Below, in pieces: positions 9,936-20,904 of a stretch of 64,000 bases of DNA. Within the stretch, counting starts at the first letter, position 1, and each line of letters begins with the position of its first letter. Source of the DNA: Mycobacterium lepromatosis (GTDB lineage: Bacteria; Actinomycetota; Actinomycetes; Mycobacteriales; Mycobacteriaceae); contig NZ_CP083405.1 of NCBI RefSeq assembly GCF_000975265.2, positions 1,984,001 to 2,048,000 on the forward strand, read 5' to 3'. A program made the position numbers and the translations under genes. The notes beneath the pieces were generated by a model. It was not told the DNA's origin. It did not search any database and saw nothing but the letters and a program-made list of their open reading frames with translations.

Positions 9936-11867
9936 ATGCTGGAACAGATCCGCAGGCCCGCTGATCTGCAGCATTTTTCTCAGCAGCAGCTACGGGATCT
10001 GGCTGCCGAGATCCGTGAGCTCCTCGTTCAAAAGGTGGCGGCCACCGGGGGACACCTGGGGCCTAACCTGGGTGTTGTCGAACTCACGCTGGCGCTGCAC
10101 CGAGTGTTCGACTCACCCCATGATCCGATTATCTTCGACACCGGTCACCAGGCGTACGTCCACAAAATGTTGACGGGGCGCTGTCAGGACTTCGACAGTC
10201 TGCGTAAAAAGGCCGGGCTGTCGGGGTACCCGTCTCGCACCGAGAGCGAACACGACTGGGTGGAGTCCAGCCACGCCAGCGCCGCGTTATCGTACGCTGA
10301 CGGCCTGGCTAAGGCATTCGAGCTGACAGGACACCGCAACAGACACGTGGTCGCGGTGGTTGGGGATGGCGCGCTTACCGGTGGCATGTGCTGGGAAGCG
10401 CTGAACAATATGGCGGCAAAACCGCGCCCGGTGGTCATCGTAGTCAATGACAATGGCCGCAGTTACGCGCCCACGATTGGCGGTGTCGCCGATCACCTTG
10501 CCACGCTGCGGCTGCAGCCGGCCTACGAACGTCTACTTGAGAAGGGTCGTGATGTACTGCACTCGTTGCCGCTGGTCGGCCAGGTCGCTTACCGTTTCAT
10601 GCACAGCGTCAAAGTTGGTATCAAGGATTCCCTATCGCCGCAGCTGCTGTTCACCGACCTCGGGCTAAAGTACGTTGGCCCGGTTGATGGTCACGATGAA
10701 CATGCGGTGGAGGTCGCGTTGCGTAAGGCTCGCGGCTTCGGTGGACCGGTGATCGTGCACGTCGTTACCCGCAAGGGCATGGGTTACCCCCCGGCCGAGG
10801 CCGATCAAGCCGAGCAGATGCATACCTGCGGCGTGATGGACCCGACGACCGGGCAACCCACGAAGATTGCCGCTCCTGGCTGGACGGCGATCTTTTCCGA
10901 TGCCCTCATCGGTTATGCCATGAAGCGACGCGACGTTGTAGCTATTACCGCGGCTATGCCGGGCCCTACCGGTCTGACAGCGTTCGGTCAGTGTTTTCCG
11001 GATCGGTTGTTCGATGTCGGGATCGCTGAGCAACATGCGATGACGTCGGCGGCCGGGCTAGCGATGGGCAGGATGCACCCAGTGGTGGCGATCTATTCGA
11101 CATTTCTCAACCGGGCGTTTGATCAGATCATGATGGATGTGGCGCTACACAAGTTGCCCGTTACCATGGTGATTGACCGGGCCGGCATTACCGGTTCGGA
11201 CGGCCCCAGCCATAATGGCATGTGGGATTTGTCGATGCTAGGCATCGTACCGGGGATGCGGGTGGCCGCGCCTCGGGACGCCACTCGGTTACGTGAAGAA
11301 CTCGGTGAGGCGCTTGACGTCGACGACGGTCCGACGGCGATACGATTCCCTAAAGGCGAGGTGTGCGAAGATATTCCGGCTTTGAAGCGCCGATCGGGTG
11401 TGGACATACTCGCGGTGCCGGCTGCGGGGCTGGCCCAGGACGTGCTGCTGGTGGGGATCGGCGTTTTTGCGTCGATGGCGTTGGAGGTGGCTAAGCGGTT
11501 GCACAACCAGGGAATCGGCGTAACAGTCGTTGACCCGCGTTGGGTGTTACCGGTGTGTGACGGTGTTCTCGAACTGGCGCATACGCACAAGCTGATCGTC
11601 ACGCTGGAGGACAACGGGGTCAATGGCGGTGTGGGCGCAGCTGTCTCTACCGCGCTGCGTCAAGTGGAGATTGACACGCCTTGCCGCGATGTTGGATTGC
11701 CACAAGAGTTCTACGATCACGCTTCGCGGGGTGAGGTGCTGGCCGATTTGGGGCTGACCGACCAAGACGTCGCCCGTCGGATCACTGGTTGGATTGCCGC
11801 ACTCGGCCACTGCGGTTCCGGTGACAATGCATGTCAGTACGGTCCGCGGAGCAGCCAGACCATGTAG
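9936..11867 (+). CDS. dxs: 1-deoxy-D-xylulose-5-phosphate synthase
   Basis: A complete 643-residue enzyme that condenses pyruvate and glyceraldehyde 3-phosphate to DXP, the first step of the MEP route to isoprenoids, using thiamine diphosphate in the cytoplasm. Expected residues are present: the [11 protein letters not shown] histidine at 40, [10 protein letters not shown] near 68-77, the ThDP/Mg2+ motif GDGALTGG from 143 with its paired VVNDN (about 169-173), and the catalytic Glu365 in [13 protein letters not shown]. The C-terminal transketolase domain ends in [16 protein letters not shown]. Length matches Dxs1 of M. tuberculosis (638). The start is set by the family N-terminus [12 protein letters not shown]. 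It is one of the few intact genes in this part and is expected to be essential. Confidence 0.97.
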   Translation: MLEQIRRPADLQHFSQQQLRDLAAEIRELLVQKVAATGGHLGPNLGVVELTLALHRVFDSPHDPIIFDTGHQAYVHKMLTGRCQDFDSLRKKAGLSGYPSRTESEHDWVESSHASAALSYADGLAKAFELTGHRNRHVVAVVGDGALTGGMCWEALNNMAAKPRPVVIVVNDNGRSYAPTIGGVADHLATLRLQPAYERLLEKGRDVLHSLPLVGQVAYRFMHSVKVGIKDSLSPQLLFTDLGLKYVGPVDGHDEHAVEVALRKARGFGGPVIVHVVTRKGMGYPPAEADQAEQMHTCGVMDPTTGQPTKIAAPGWTAIFSDALIGYAMKRRDVVAITAAMPGPTGLTAFGQCFPDRLFDVGIAEQHAMTSAAGLAMGRMHPVVAIYSTFLNRAFDQIMMDVALHKLPVTMVIDRAGITGSDGPSHNGMWDLSMLGIVPGMRVAAPRDATRLREELGEALDVDDGPTAIRFPKGEVCEDIPALKRRSGVDILAVPAAGLAQDVLLVGIGVFASMALEVAKRLHNQGIGVTVVDPRWVLPVCDGVLELAHTHKLIVTLEDNGVNGGVGAAVSTALRQVEIDTPCRDVGLPQEFYDHASRGEVLADLGLTDQDVARRITGWIAALGHCGSGDNACQYGPRSSQTM

Positions 11868-12250
11868 CTTGGGCCTGGCGACGATGCCGATCGCCATATT
11901 CATTCTTGTATAAAATTATTGACGGCCAAGTACACTATTGCCCACCGGATACGCGGAATCCCGTCCTGCCTTCAGTGCGGAGTTGTCGTTTCATTCTTTC
12001 GCATAAGATCGTACTCTGCCTAGTTTGCGGTATATCGGTACGGGTGTTAATGCCCGATGACCGTGAGGACACGAGATCAGCGATGTGTGCAGGACCGAGC
12101 TATACATTGATAATTTTGGAGCCAGACCAATTTTGACTGCGAACTGGACATTATTTTCTGAGGTAGATACGTGAATTTTTTGAGTCGGATGTATTTGTCG
12201 CTGGATTTACTACTCGCCTTTCCTTATGACGACATGCACTGTGGCATCTG
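11868..12250 (+). other. Gene-poor interval after dxs
   Basis: No open frame with recognisable similarity, no tRNA and no convincing terminator hairpin were seen. It separates dxs from the oxidoreductase remnant. In M. tuberculosis dxs1 and the RNase D-like gene are, to my recollection, almost adjacent, so this interval belongs to the extra material present here. Confidence 0.4.
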
Positions 12251-12254
12251 AAAG

Positions 12255-13960
12255 AGATCGTATGAAACCGTCAAAGCCAGCCAGAACTCAATTTTTTATT
12301 GCCGGGGGTGGAATCTCCGGTATAATTGTAGCCATTATTCTGGCCTAAGCCGGCGTACGGATCATGTTATGCGAAGCAGCACCTGAAACCAGAGGTAAGG
12401 TCGAGAGTCTGCGCTGTAAAGTAAGGTAACCCGATCGAGCACAGTTTGCAAATGTATTGGTTCCTATTATCCAACGCTGCTAACGTTGCTCTCACGCATA
12501 CTCACCGATAACAGTATGACCGTTCTCAACAATCTGGTTGGCGTGAGTCAAATTTGTCTTTACGGGAACCTCGTTATTGGTCGGTATGCACGCGGAAGGT
12601 GGGTAAGGTATTCGAACCGCTTCAACAATATGGGCTGGATCGCGTTGCGCAGCACAGTGCTGATTGTCGATCTGGCCTACCAGGGAGTGGTGTCTCCTAC
12701 GGATCATCCCATATTTTACGTTCATATGCTACTGTTGTGGATGTGTCGGGTGTGACTAGTTGCGGAGCTGGGCACCACTTCATGTGCGGACTGTATGCAA
12801 CTGAATTGCCAGTACCCCAGGTAAAGAATTTTTTCTGAGTTTCCGGAAAATTTTCGTTGTGGAGCGTCCGGAATCATCAGCAGCGATCGCGGACCTGGTT
12901 CTTAAGGAGCTGTTTAATTTTACGAGTCGACCACCTGACCTAAACTATGTAACGCTGCCCTCAGTTATGATCGTCGATTGACCTACGAGCTAGCGCATGA
13001 TCGAGCCTGTACTCATCCACTTGCATAACCTCGGTGTCGATATACATTTCGACTTGTGTATTAATGATACCGACTTCCATGATGGCCGGCTAACCGGATT
13101 GATATCGGTCTATGGATTCCGGTTTAGTTGTGACGATGCCATTATCGCCTTACCCTATCTGACATTGCTCGATATGGCCACATAGGATCACGTCAAGCAA
13201 CGTTTTCCTAACCTAAAGCAGCAGCATAGAATTGCACTCGAATTATCGAGTGTGATCCATTTTCTACGTGAGATCCCGGCAACATGTTCTCATTTATACT
13301 TCCCGGAGTCTTCACTGTGTACTTAGACAGTGACTAGTCCCATGGTTTTTGTGGTTTAGGGCGCGGGCTTCTGGAAAATATTCGCTTACCGGAGGGAACC
13401 AAAGTACGTTCTATTGGTAGCCTGGGGTGATATGGATAGGCCTGGTTGGGTTGTCTATCGACCGGTGAGCCAATGCACACTAGATGAGATCTTGACTGAG
13501 TGCTTGGCGCAATGCGATTTCGATGATCGGTTGCAGATTCAGGGCTGGGAGAACGATTACCAGCTGAAAGCAGGTAAGTTAAGGTCGACTACAAAACGTT
13601 GGTGGGTGATCTACCGCCACATCTTACCCTGACGCCTGCGCGTGGTATGCGCATGGTCAATCGATTTGCCATTAGCCATATCGATAACGGGTGCGTACCA
13701 TCGATCGCTTCGTATTCGCACAGAAGTGCCTAAATTCTTTATTGCCGGCGAAGTGGTCTCTTCACCGGAGCCGATTTTGTTATTTCTGCCATGGAGAAGG
13801 CGGCCCGCTTCGGGTATGTGGCCGTCAGCCAGGCAGTCAACATTGCCGCTCTGCACGGCTGTGTCTGACCTGCAAATGGACTTGCGGGATCCTGTCCTTT
13901 TGCTGTGCCGCGGTTGCGCGGACCGATGTGTGGTGGTGGAATCGTCACCGTCCGACCCTC
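12255..13960 (+). pseudogene. FAD-dependent NAD(P)-binding oxidoreductase, degraded
   Basis: ATG 12260 begins MKPSKPARTQFFIAGGGIS, continuing through a Rossmann loop (GGGISG) and, after an in-frame stop, AGVRIMLCEAAPETRGK. This is the N-terminus of amine-oxidase/phytoene-desaturase-like flavoproteins, where the acidic residue contacts FAD ribose. Further blocks are MIEPVLIHLHNLGVDIHFDL (12997 on), VAWGDMDRPGWVVYRP with CTLDEILTECLAQC (13414 on) and a C-terminal FAD motif with MEKAARFGYVAVSQAV (about 13790). The overall pattern resembles hydroxysqualene-dehydroxylase or carotenoid-isomerase-like proteins. At least six stops or frameshifts interrupt it. I know of no M. tuberculosis counterpart at this site. 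Confidence 0.6.
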
Positions 13961-13971
13961 CCACATGGGCG

Positions 13972-15261
13972 TTAGACAGCCGACGACTGCACTGCCGAGG
14001 CCAGAATGGTCACCACGAGTTCTCGCTGCCATAGCCGTGCTTGGCCGACACGCAAATACTCCTCGACTGCATTGACCGGGTCGATCGAGCTTTTCTGCAA
14101 GACTTCCCAGTCCCAGCACAGTCGTCGCACCAAGTCAGGCGAGACGAGATTTTCCGTCGGTACCCCAACCCGCTGCGACACCGCTGCCAGTGCCGCTCTG
14201 GCCGCCTCCAGCCGTGCGGCGGCATCTGGTTTGCGCCGGGCCCACCGCCCGGGCGGCGGTGGTACATTAGATAATTCGGTCTCGTCCGGTAGATCTTGGC
14301 TCTGTCGTGCTGTTTCCAGCGCTGCCAACCACATCGCAGCGCTGCGACGCTGATTGCCTCCGCCGAAAGCCGGCAGTGCGGTCAGCTCGTCGATCGTTTT
14401 GGGGTCGGCGATGGCGGCGTCGATGATGGCGGCATCGGGCAGGATGCGGCGTGGTGCGATATCGCGACGTTGGGCTATACGGTCGCGCGTTACCCACAAT
14501 TCGCGAACGGCGGCCAGGGCGTGCCGGTCGCGCACCCGGCGGATGCCTGACGTGCGTTGCCAGCGGTCCCGGTGGGTGGGTGGGGCAGTCTCGGTGGTGT
14601 TCCCCCTAGTTTCATAGGTCCGCAAGTAGTTGAATTCCTGCGTTGCCCAATCAGTTTTGTCTTGTTCGGCCAGCACCTTCGAGATTGCCACGCGCAGTTC
14701 GATCAGCAGCTCCACGTCCAGAGCCGCGTAGTTGAGCCAGTCCGAAGGCAGCGGACGTTTCGACCAATCGGCAGCACCGTGGCCTTTGGTTAACTCGAAA
14801 CCCAGCAGCCGCTGAACCATTGTTGCGAGGTTCACCCTGTCAAATCCGGCCAGGCGTCCGGCAAGCTCGGTGTCGTACAACGCTGGCGGCCGCATGCCGA
14901 CTTCGGCCAGACACGGCAGATCTTGATCGGCCGAATGCAGGATCCATTCGTCTTTGCTGATCACGTCGGCGACGGGTCGCAGCGCGGTCAGCGGATCATT
15001 GCCGTGGCTGACCGGGTCGATGAGGACGGTGCCGGCGTTAGCTCGTCGGATCTGAATCAGGTAAGCCCTGTTAGAGTAGCGAAAACCCGACGCCCGCTCG
15101 GTATCTACCGCGAACGGGCCGTGCCCTTGGTCCAGGCGTTCTGCGGCCGCTGCGATCTCGCTCGGGGTTACGGAGAGGTTCGGTATCCCGCCGGCCGGGT
15201 GGTGTAGCGGGGTGGGGTCGGGTTCAGTACCGCCCGGCTGATTGTCCGCCGGTTCGTGCAT
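13972..15261 (-). CDS. RNase D-like 3'-5' exonuclease with HRDC domain
   Basis: An intact 429-residue protein (Rv2681 type). The DEDDy exonuclease core is complete: Asp53 and Glu55 (AVDTERASG), Asp114 (HSADQDLP), and the Tyr178/Asp182 pair (NYAALDVELL). An HRDC domain (around RDRHALAAVRELWVTRDRIAQ, then DIAPRRILPDAAI) follows and normally helps bind structured RNA. The likely role is 3' trimming of stable RNAs in the cytoplasm. It starts at ATG 15261, one base after the stop of the DUF3000 gene, so the two are translationally coupled. It is convergent with the oxidoreductase remnant. Confidence 0.85.
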   Translation of the reverse strand: MHEPADNQPGGTEPDPTPLHHPAGGIPNLSVTPSEIAAAAERLDQGHGPFAVDTERASGFRYSNRAYLIQIRRANAGTVLIDPVSHGNDPLTALRPVADVISKDEWILHSADQDLPCLAEVGMRPPALYDTELAGRLAGFDRVNLATMVQRLLGFELTKGHGAADWSKRPLPSDWLNYAALDVELLIELRVAISKVLAEQDKTDWATQEFNYLRTYETRGNTTETAPPTHRDRWQRTSGIRRVRDRHALAAVRELWVTRDRIAQRRDIAPRRILPDAAIIDAAIADPKTIDELTALPAFGGGNQRRSAAMWLAALETARQSQDLPDETELSNVPPPPGRWARRKPDAAARLEAARAALAAVSQRVGVPTENLVSPDLVRRLCWDWEVLQKSSIDPVNAVEEYLRVGQARLWQRELVVTILASAVQSSAV

Positions 15262-15262
15262 A

Positions 15263-15844
15263 TCAGGCGCGTGAGCGCGAGCTCAGATCGATGACCCCGG
15301 CCGGCGGTAGTCCTGCGGCGTGTTCCAGCACCTCGCAGAATGCTTTGACGTGGACGCCGACCGCGGGGGTGGTTGCTGTCCACGATGCCCGCAGCTCTAG
15401 CTGATGGGCGCGTGGCGGTCCAGAGATATCTCCGTAACGCACTGACGTGGTGGCGGTGACGGTGCCGCCCAGCGCGGTGACGTGATCGATGCGCGATTCC
15501 AGCGCCTCGATCAGCCAGCTCCACGCCACTTCAGGCAGTAGCGGGTCAATGGCTTCGTGCGAGTCCAGGTCAGCCTGGATATAGGCGACCAGGCGGATGG
15601 TGCCGTCCCAAGCGTCGGAACCGTCGGGGTCATATAAGAGAATCAGTCGACCAAACGCGTTTCCCTCGGATCGCTCAGGGAGGATGTCAAGTTCGGGATT
15701 CTTGACCTCAGCTCCCAGTGCGTAGCTGTATGGCGCGAGCCGCTGCGGCGGTCGAATGGGGCCGAGTTCAATTTCCGGTCGTACGGTAAAAGCGTTCATT
15801 GCCGCGACTGCTTCGCGAAAGGGAGTTGGTTCGGCTGCGGTCAC
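15263..15844 (-). CDS. DUF3000-family protein (Rv2680 type)
   Basis: A 193-residue protein of unknown function found in actinobacteria beside the RNase D-like gene and hemE. The start is placed at GTG 15844, with AAGAGGAG eight bases upstream. The longer open frame to 15928 adds a basic low-complexity leader not expected in the family and overlaps no good ribosome site. Conserved-looking segments are RLAPYSYALGAEV, GRLILLYDPDGSDAWDGTIRLV and PEVAWSWLIEAL. There is no signal peptide or membrane segment. Coupling to the exonuclease (one-base gap) suggests a shared role in RNA metabolism, which is inference. Confidence 0.8.
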   Translation of the reverse strand: MTAAEPTPFREAVAAMNAFTVRPEIELGPIRPPQRLAPYSYALGAEVKNPELDILPERSEGNAFGRLILLYDPDGSDAWDGTIRLVAYIQADLDSHEAIDPLLPEVAWSWLIEALESRIDHVTALGGTVTATTSVRYGDISGPPRAHQLELRASWTATTPAVGVHVKAFCEVLEHAAGLPPAGVIDLSSRSRA

Positions 15845-16019
15845 GAGCGCCACTCCTCTTCGTCGCTTCGCTCTGCATCGTAGCCGGCGCGAATCATAAA
15901 GCTTGACGGTAGCCCCATCGGCCCACACGTCGTGACAGGCGCGCCGTGTTGTGCTGTTTGAGCTGGTGTGAGCCTCTCCGGATATTTACCGGGATTGCCT
16001 CAGGAGGTATCGGTGTTGG

Positions 16020-16780
16020 CACCAAATAGCGTGGGGCGCTTTCGCGGTGCGCCACGAGCCCTTCAGCGACGTCGGAGCCGCTGAACCCGATGCAGTCTAG
16101 GCCGAGCGACGTTTCGAAGGCCGGCCAGGACATGCGGTACCAGTAATTCAGGCTGTATTTGGTCCATGCGGATCGTGTTTTGCTCCCTTTGCATCCCGTT
16201 CTCGGCGAGGCGGGCGGTGGTCGGGAGTATCTCAAGTTATCTTCGACGCATGTTGAGACCAGGACGATACGTTCGGCTTCCTCTTCGAAGAGCGCCTCGT
16301 AGGTGAGCAGGTAATCTGTAGTCTTGGCCATGCCAACCAGCAGCGGACAGCAAATTGCGGCATAGGCACCGGCCGCCACCCGAGTTCGGTGTTCCCATCG
16401 ATGATTGTTGCGGTTCGTCTTGCCACCGATATGTTGGCAAGCAGCGCCTTCACCAGACCCGCTCTCACGGCTGGGCCTCGAATCGCCTACACCACCAGCT
16501 TGTCGAAGTCGGCCAGATTGAGCCCCCCAAGTCTTTCGGCGGCTGTTAGCCGCTGCTGGTCGGTGTCGACCATAGTCGACGTGTACCCCAAACGTTGCCG
16601 CATACAGCCCGATCGACAGCTGACCAACCGCCAGAACACGGCGATCGAGCCGGTCGAGACTGGCCAGCTCCACTGCGGATCAAGACGATGCCGCATGACG
16701 GGGGTCGTGATTTGATCACCGGCCAGATTTCAGTGCATTTGCGGTCCCGTAGAATTCAGCTCAGGTGTGTCAAGAATCAG
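16020..16780 (-). pseudogene. echA15: Enoyl-CoA hydratase EchA15, broken
   Basis: Crotonase-fold sequence is spread over several minus-strand frames: [34 protein letters not shown] (the second oxyanion-hole region, normally GAGLVVALLADISV), [19 protein letters not shown] and [14 protein letters not shown], then WTKYSLNYWYRMSWPAFETS and the C-terminal DCIGFSGSDVAEGLVAHRE. The region around the first oxyanion glycine is unreadable. In M. tuberculosis echA15 sits exactly between Rv2680 and hemE, so identity is supported by both sequence and position. It cannot encode an active hydratase. Confidence 0.85.
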
Positions 16781-16967
16781 GTTCAACTCGCTTTCTTGGC
16801 CTAGGATTGTCGCCGAGTTCGCAGCGAAGGATTAAGAAACTCTTCCTAGTGGCCTGGTTTCGACATTTCTGGGCGCTCCTGATGGTCATGATGTTACAGA
16901 GAGCGACGTCGGAGATGTGAGACTGGTCGGCCGGGTCTCAACCAGCCCCGTGGCATTATTGAGCTTG

Positions 16968-18041
16968 ATGAGTACCCGTCGCGAGCTTCTCGAATCGCCG
17001 TATCTGGCCGCGGTCAGTGGACGCAAACCCTGCCGGGTTCCGGTGTGGTTTATGCGGCAAGCCGGCCGCTCGTTGCCTGAATACCGGGCGCTGCGCGAAC
17101 GATACAGCATGCTGGCGGCGTGCTTCGAGCCCGAAGTGACCTGCGAAATCACCCTGCAGCCGTTACGGCGTTACCACGTCGATGCCGCGATCTTGTTCTC
17201 AGACATCGTGGTGCCGCTGTGCGCGGCAGGCATCGATCTGGACATCGTGCCAGATGTCGGTCCAGTGATCGGGGACCCGGTCCGCACCGCCGCCGATATC
17301 GACGCTATGAAGCCTCTTGATCCACAAGCGATCCAGCCTGTTTTCCAGGCTGTTTCGCTGCTGGTCACAGCGCTGGGTGATGTTCCGCTGATCGGTTTCG
17401 CCGGTGCGCCGTTTACGTTGGCATCCTACCTGGTCGAAGGCGGTCCTAGTCGTAATCATTCCCGAACTAAGGCCATGATGTTGGCCGAACCTGCTAGCTG
17501 GCATGCGCTGATGGATAGGCTGACCGATCTGACTCTCGAGTTCTTGCGCGGTCAAATCGACGCCGGAGTCGATGCCGTCCAGGTCTTCGATTCGTGGGCG
17601 GGAACACTGTCGCTGTCCGATTACCGCCAGTACGTGTTGCCACATAGCGCGCGGGTTTTCGCAACGGTGGCCGAACACGGGGTGCCGATGACGTACTTTG
17701 GGATCGGCACTGCCGACCTGCTGGGTGCGATGTCAGCGGCTGTGCGGTCAGGCCAAAAGCCTGGGCACCAAACCGTTGTCGGTGTGGACTGGCGAACCTC
17801 GTTGACCGATGCTGCTGCCCGAGTGGAACCCTGTACCGCGCTACAGGGCAACCTCGACCCGGTGGTGCTGTTAGCGGGCTGGCCAGCTGTCGAACGTGCC
17901 GCACGGACTGTCGTCGAAGACGGGCGCCGTGCCGTCGATGCTGGTGCGGCTGGCCACGTTTTCAATCTCGGCCATGGAGTGTTGCCGGAGACCGATCCCG
18001 GCGTGCTGACCGAGTTGGTATCGTTCATCCACTCGCTATGA
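16968..18041 (+). CDS. hemE: Uroporphyrinogen III decarboxylase
   Basis: An intact 357-residue enzyme converting uroporphyrinogen III to coproporphyrinogen III in the cytoplasm. ATG 16968 is chosen because the family begins [13 protein letters not shown] and the length then equals the M. tuberculosis protein; the open frame extends 17 codons further upstream without similarity. Signatures seen are [16 protein letters not shown] (residues 24-39, substrate-binding arginines), LFSDIVVPL (catalytic Asp region), [17 protein letters not shown], and [13 protein letters not shown] near the end (conserved His). Its TGA overlaps the ATG of hemY, giving a tightly coupled haem operon with hemY and hemQ. 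Confidence 0.96.
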   Translation: MSTRRELLESPYLAAVSGRKPCRVPVWFMRQAGRSLPEYRALRERYSMLAACFEPEVTCEITLQPLRRYHVDAAILFSDIVVPLCAAGIDLDIVPDVGPVIGDPVRTAADIDAMKPLDPQAIQPVFQAVSLLVTALGDVPLIGFAGAPFTLASYLVEGGPSRNHSRTKAMMLAEPASWHALMDRLTDLTLEFLRGQIDAGVDAVQVFDSWAGTLSLSDYRQYVLPHSARVFATVAEHGVPMTYFGIGTADLLGAMSAAVRSGQKPGHQTVVGVDWRTSLTDAAARVEPCTALQGNLDPVVLLAGWPAVERAARTVVEDGRRAVDAGAAGHVFNLGHGVLPETDPGVLTELVSFIHSL

Positions 18042-19393
18042 CGTCCCGCTCGTATTGTGTTGTGGGCGGAGGAATCTCGGGACTGACGGCGGCGTACCGG
18101 TTGAGGGCGGCTACGGGTGACGACGTTGCTATCACGTTGTTCGATCCCGGAGACCGACTCGGCGGGGTGTTGCGCACCGAGCGCGTAGGCGGACAGCCGA
18201 TGGACTTGGGCGCCGAGGCATTCGTGCTACGCCGCCCCGAGGTGCCGGCGTTGCTGGCCGAGTTGGGCTTGTCAGAGCGCCAACGCGCCACCACCGGTGC
18301 CCGACCATTGATCTACAGCCAGCAACGGTTGCATTCGTTGCCACCGGACACCGTCGCCGGCATTCCGTCCTCGGCGACGTCGGTGGTCGGCCTGGTTGAC
18401 GACGCTACAGTCGCGCGCATCAACGCCGAATCCGCCCGCCCGCTGAGCTGGGAATCCGGCAGCGATCCCGCGATGGCCGAATTGGTGGCCGACCGGTTTG
18501 GTGAGCAGGCCGTGGCACGGTTGGTGGACCCGCTTTTGGGCGGGGTCTATGCTGGCTCGGCAGCGACGATCGGGCTGCGCGCGGGCGCCCCGAGTGTGGC
18601 TGCTGCCCTCGACTGTGGTGCCACTAGTTTGATGGAGGCGGTTCGACAGGGATTGCCGCCGGTCGCGGCCAGGCCGGTTTTTGGAGCGCTAGACGGCGGC
18701 TACCAGGTGCTAATAGACGAGCTCGTTCGCCGCAGCCGGCTGAAGTGGGTAGCTGCCACCGTGGCGGGGCTCGATCGTGGGACGCGCGGTTGGACGTTGG
18801 TGGACGACACCGGTGCTTGCTGGTCCGCCGACGCGGTGATCCTGGCCATTCCGGCCCCACAGCTCGTGCGCCTGCTGCAGCAGATCGCCCCGCGCACAGT
18901 CGCCGCCGCAAGCCGGATCGTGAGTGCCTCGTCGGCGGTGGTGGCGCTGTCGGTATCACGAAACACCACATTCCCGCAGAATTCTGGTGTGTTGGTGGCC
19001 AGCGACGAGCGGCTGCGTGCCAAGGCGATCACGTTGTCCTCACGAAAGTGGGGGCTTCAAGGGGACACGCAGCTGGTGCGGTTGTCGTTCGGGAAGTTCG
19101 GTGATCAGGTGGCTTCGACTGCCTCGGACGATGAGCTGCTGGCTTGGGCGTTGTGCGACCTGGCCACCGTATTCGATGTGACCGTTGACCCCGTCGATGT
19201 ATGCGTGAAACGGTGGATCGACGCGATGCCGCAGTATGGCCCCGGTCACGCCGATCTGGTCGCCGAGGTGCGTGCCGGCTTGCCGCCGACGCTGGTCGTG
19301 ACTGGCAGCCACATGGACGGTATTGGTGTGCCTGCGTGTATCGGCGCGGCCGGGCGCGCGATCGAGGCCCTCCAATCGGAAGTGGCACGATAA
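18038..19393 (+). CDS. hemY: Coproporphyrinogen III oxidase (protoporphyrinogen-oxidase family)
   Basis: An intact 451-residue flavoprotein. FAD binding is shown by [15 protein letters not shown] (residues 8-22), an acidic residue in [10 protein letters not shown], and the C-terminal [19 protein letters not shown]. In Gram-positive bacteria and actinobacteria this enzyme (CgoX) oxidises coproporphyrinogen III to coproporphyrin III rather than making protoporphyrin, which fits the presence of hemQ directly downstream. The M. tuberculosis orthologue (Rv2677c, also called hemG/hemY) has 452 residues. ATG 18038 overlaps the hemE stop in an ATGA arrangement. hemQ follows after five bases. Confidence 0.94.
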   Translation: MTSRSYCVVGGGISGLTAAYRLRAATGDDVAITLFDPGDRLGGVLRTERVGGQPMDLGAEAFVLRRPEVPALLAELGLSERQRATTGARPLIYSQQRLHSLPPDTVAGIPSSATSVVGLVDDATVARINAESARPLSWESGSDPAMAELVADRFGEQAVARLVDPLLGGVYAGSAATIGLRAGAPSVAAALDCGATSLMEAVRQGLPPVAARPVFGALDGGYQVLIDELVRRSRLKWVAATVAGLDRGTRGWTLVDDTGACWSADAVILAIPAPQLVRLLQQIAPRTVAAASRIVSASSAVVALSVSRNTTFPQNSGVLVASDERLRAKAITLSSRKWGLQGDTQLVRLSFGKFGDQVASTASDDELLAWALCDLATVFDVTVDPVDVCVKRWIDAMPQYGPGHADLVAEVRAGLPPTLVVTGSHMDGIGVPACIGAAGRAIEALQSEVAR

Positions 19394-19398
19394 GTTTC

Positions 19399-20094
19399 AT
19401 GGCCAAACTTGACTACAATGCCCTGAACTCAACGCTTCGTTACCTGATGTTTTCGGTGTTCTCGGTGCGGCCTGGTGTTCTCAGTGCTCAGCGCGACACA
19501 GTGATTGACGACGCCCGCGCCTTTTTCAAGCACCAGGAGAAACGCGGTGTCGTGGTGCGCGGCCTCTACGATATCGCCGGACTGCGGGCGGATGCCGATT
19601 TCATGATCTGGACGCACGCCGAACGTGTCGAAGCGCTGCAAGCGACTTACGCCGATTTCCGGCGCACTACCACGCTCGGACGAGCTTGTTCGCCGGTATG
19701 GAGCAGTGTGGCGCTGCATCGACCGGCCGAATTCAATAAGAGCCACATCCCAGCTTTTCTGGCTGGTGAGGAGCCCGGCGCCTATATCTGTGTGTATCCG
19801 TTTGTACGGTCCTACGACTGGTATCTATTACCCGACGATGAACGCCGGCACATGCTTGCCGAGCATGGGATGGCCGCTTGTGGCTACAAAGACGTCCGCG
19901 CTAACACGGTACCGGCGTTTGCGCTCGGCGACTACGAATGGGTCCTGGCTTTTGAGGCTCCGGGGTTGGACCGCATCGTAGACCTGATGCGTGAATTGCG
20001 CGCTACCGAAGCACGGCGGCATACGCGCGCAGAGACACCGTTCTTCACTGGGCCACGCGTACTGGTCGAACAGCTCGTGAACTCGCTGCCATGA
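19399..20094 (+). CDS. hemQ: Coproheme decarboxylase (chlorite-dismutase family)
   Basis: A 231-residue protein starting at ATG 19399 ([20 protein letters not shown]). A longer in-frame extension upstream overlaps hemY and is rejected. It belongs to the Cld fold. The motif [14 protein letters not shown] carries the catalytic tyrosine that oxidatively decarboxylates two propionates of coproheme, and [21 protein letters not shown] includes the proximal haem-ligand histidine region. Together with HemE and HemY it completes the end of the coproporphyrin-dependent haem pathway in the cytoplasm. It is five bases from hemY and its stop overlaps the start of the decayed methyltransferase. Confidence 0.92.
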   Translation: MAKLDYNALNSTLRYLMFSVFSVRPGVLSAQRDTVIDDARAFFKHQEKRGVVVRGLYDIAGLRADADFMIWTHAERVEALQATYADFRRTTTLGRACSPVWSSVALHRPAEFNKSHIPAFLAGEEPGAYICVYPFVRSYDWYLLPDDERRHMLAEHGMAACGYKDVRANTVPAFALGDYEWVLAFEAPGLDRIVDLMRELRATEARRHTRAETPFFTGPRVLVEQLVNSLP

Positions 20095-20830
20095 CGGCCC
20101 AGTTCGACTCGACGGACCCACCCGTTTCGGGGAGATGTATCGCGACGCTCAGTTGTTGCATGGCCTACCCACCGCCACGCCACGGGATGCCGGTGGTCCG
20201 CAACCGCTAGTCCAGCAACGGGTTGCGATGGGGGCGCGATCCAGGTGAGGTGCTCGACCCGGGCACTGGGCTCCTATCGCCGCGTGATTTATTACGCCGC
20301 TAAGGGATACTCGGCCATCGGCGTCGACGGGTCGGCAGGAGCCACCGACTGCTTGCGGGACAACGCGTGCAAAGCCGGGGGTGTCGGTGGATTTCCGGGT
20401 GGCCGATGTGACGAAGCTGGACGGATTGGATGACCAGTGTGATACTGTACATCGACTGGACCTTTTACCAAACCTTAAGCACCGAGCCTGAACTGCAGAA
20501 TTTTTCTGTAGTTCAGGCGCTACTGCTCGGCAACGAAGCCGGGTGCACGCCTATAGATATGCTTGAGTTCGGCGCACACGATGTCAACGGCTTGCTATCC
20601 CGCTGTTGTTATCCGAGGATGATTTGCGCCAGATGTTTTCCGTCGATGGTTGGGAGATCATCTACTTGGGAACGATGATCGAGTAGGTCGACCTCGGTGT
20701 CGAGACTTTCGAGATGATGGCTAAGCGACACCCGGATATGGCCGATTGGTGTGGTTCGTATTGGACCGGTGCCGAGTCATGGAACCATGGCTGACCAGCC
20801 GGCAGGTTGCATGCGTAGTTCTGGGAAGAG
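20091..20830 (+). pseudogene. SAM-dependent methyltransferase (Rv2675c type), broken
   Basis: ATG 20091 overlaps the hemQ stop and begins [14 protein letters not shown] class-I methyltransferase glycine loop survives as EVLDPGTGLLS (expected VLDxGTGxG), then YYAAKGYSAIGVDGSAGA (motif II, acidic residue contacting ribose) in another frame. Later blocks are WTFYQTLSTEPELQ and MLEFGAHDVNGL. The end resembles FETFEMMAKRHPDMAD and EPWLTSRQ in shifted frames. Because it is coupled to hemQ it was probably the last gene of the haem operon. Several stops and frameshifts inactivate it. Confidence 0.75.
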
Positions 20831-20904
20831 AACGGCTACTAGAGCGTACTGGGAGGTCATTAAGAGTTTAGCGTTTGGGCCACGAGACTTAAACTGTGGC
20901 GGTG

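Noticed and set aside
19201..20094. A 297-residue form of HemQ
   Set aside because: The extra 66 residues overlap hemY in another frame, and the family start [10 protein letters not shown] is at 19399.
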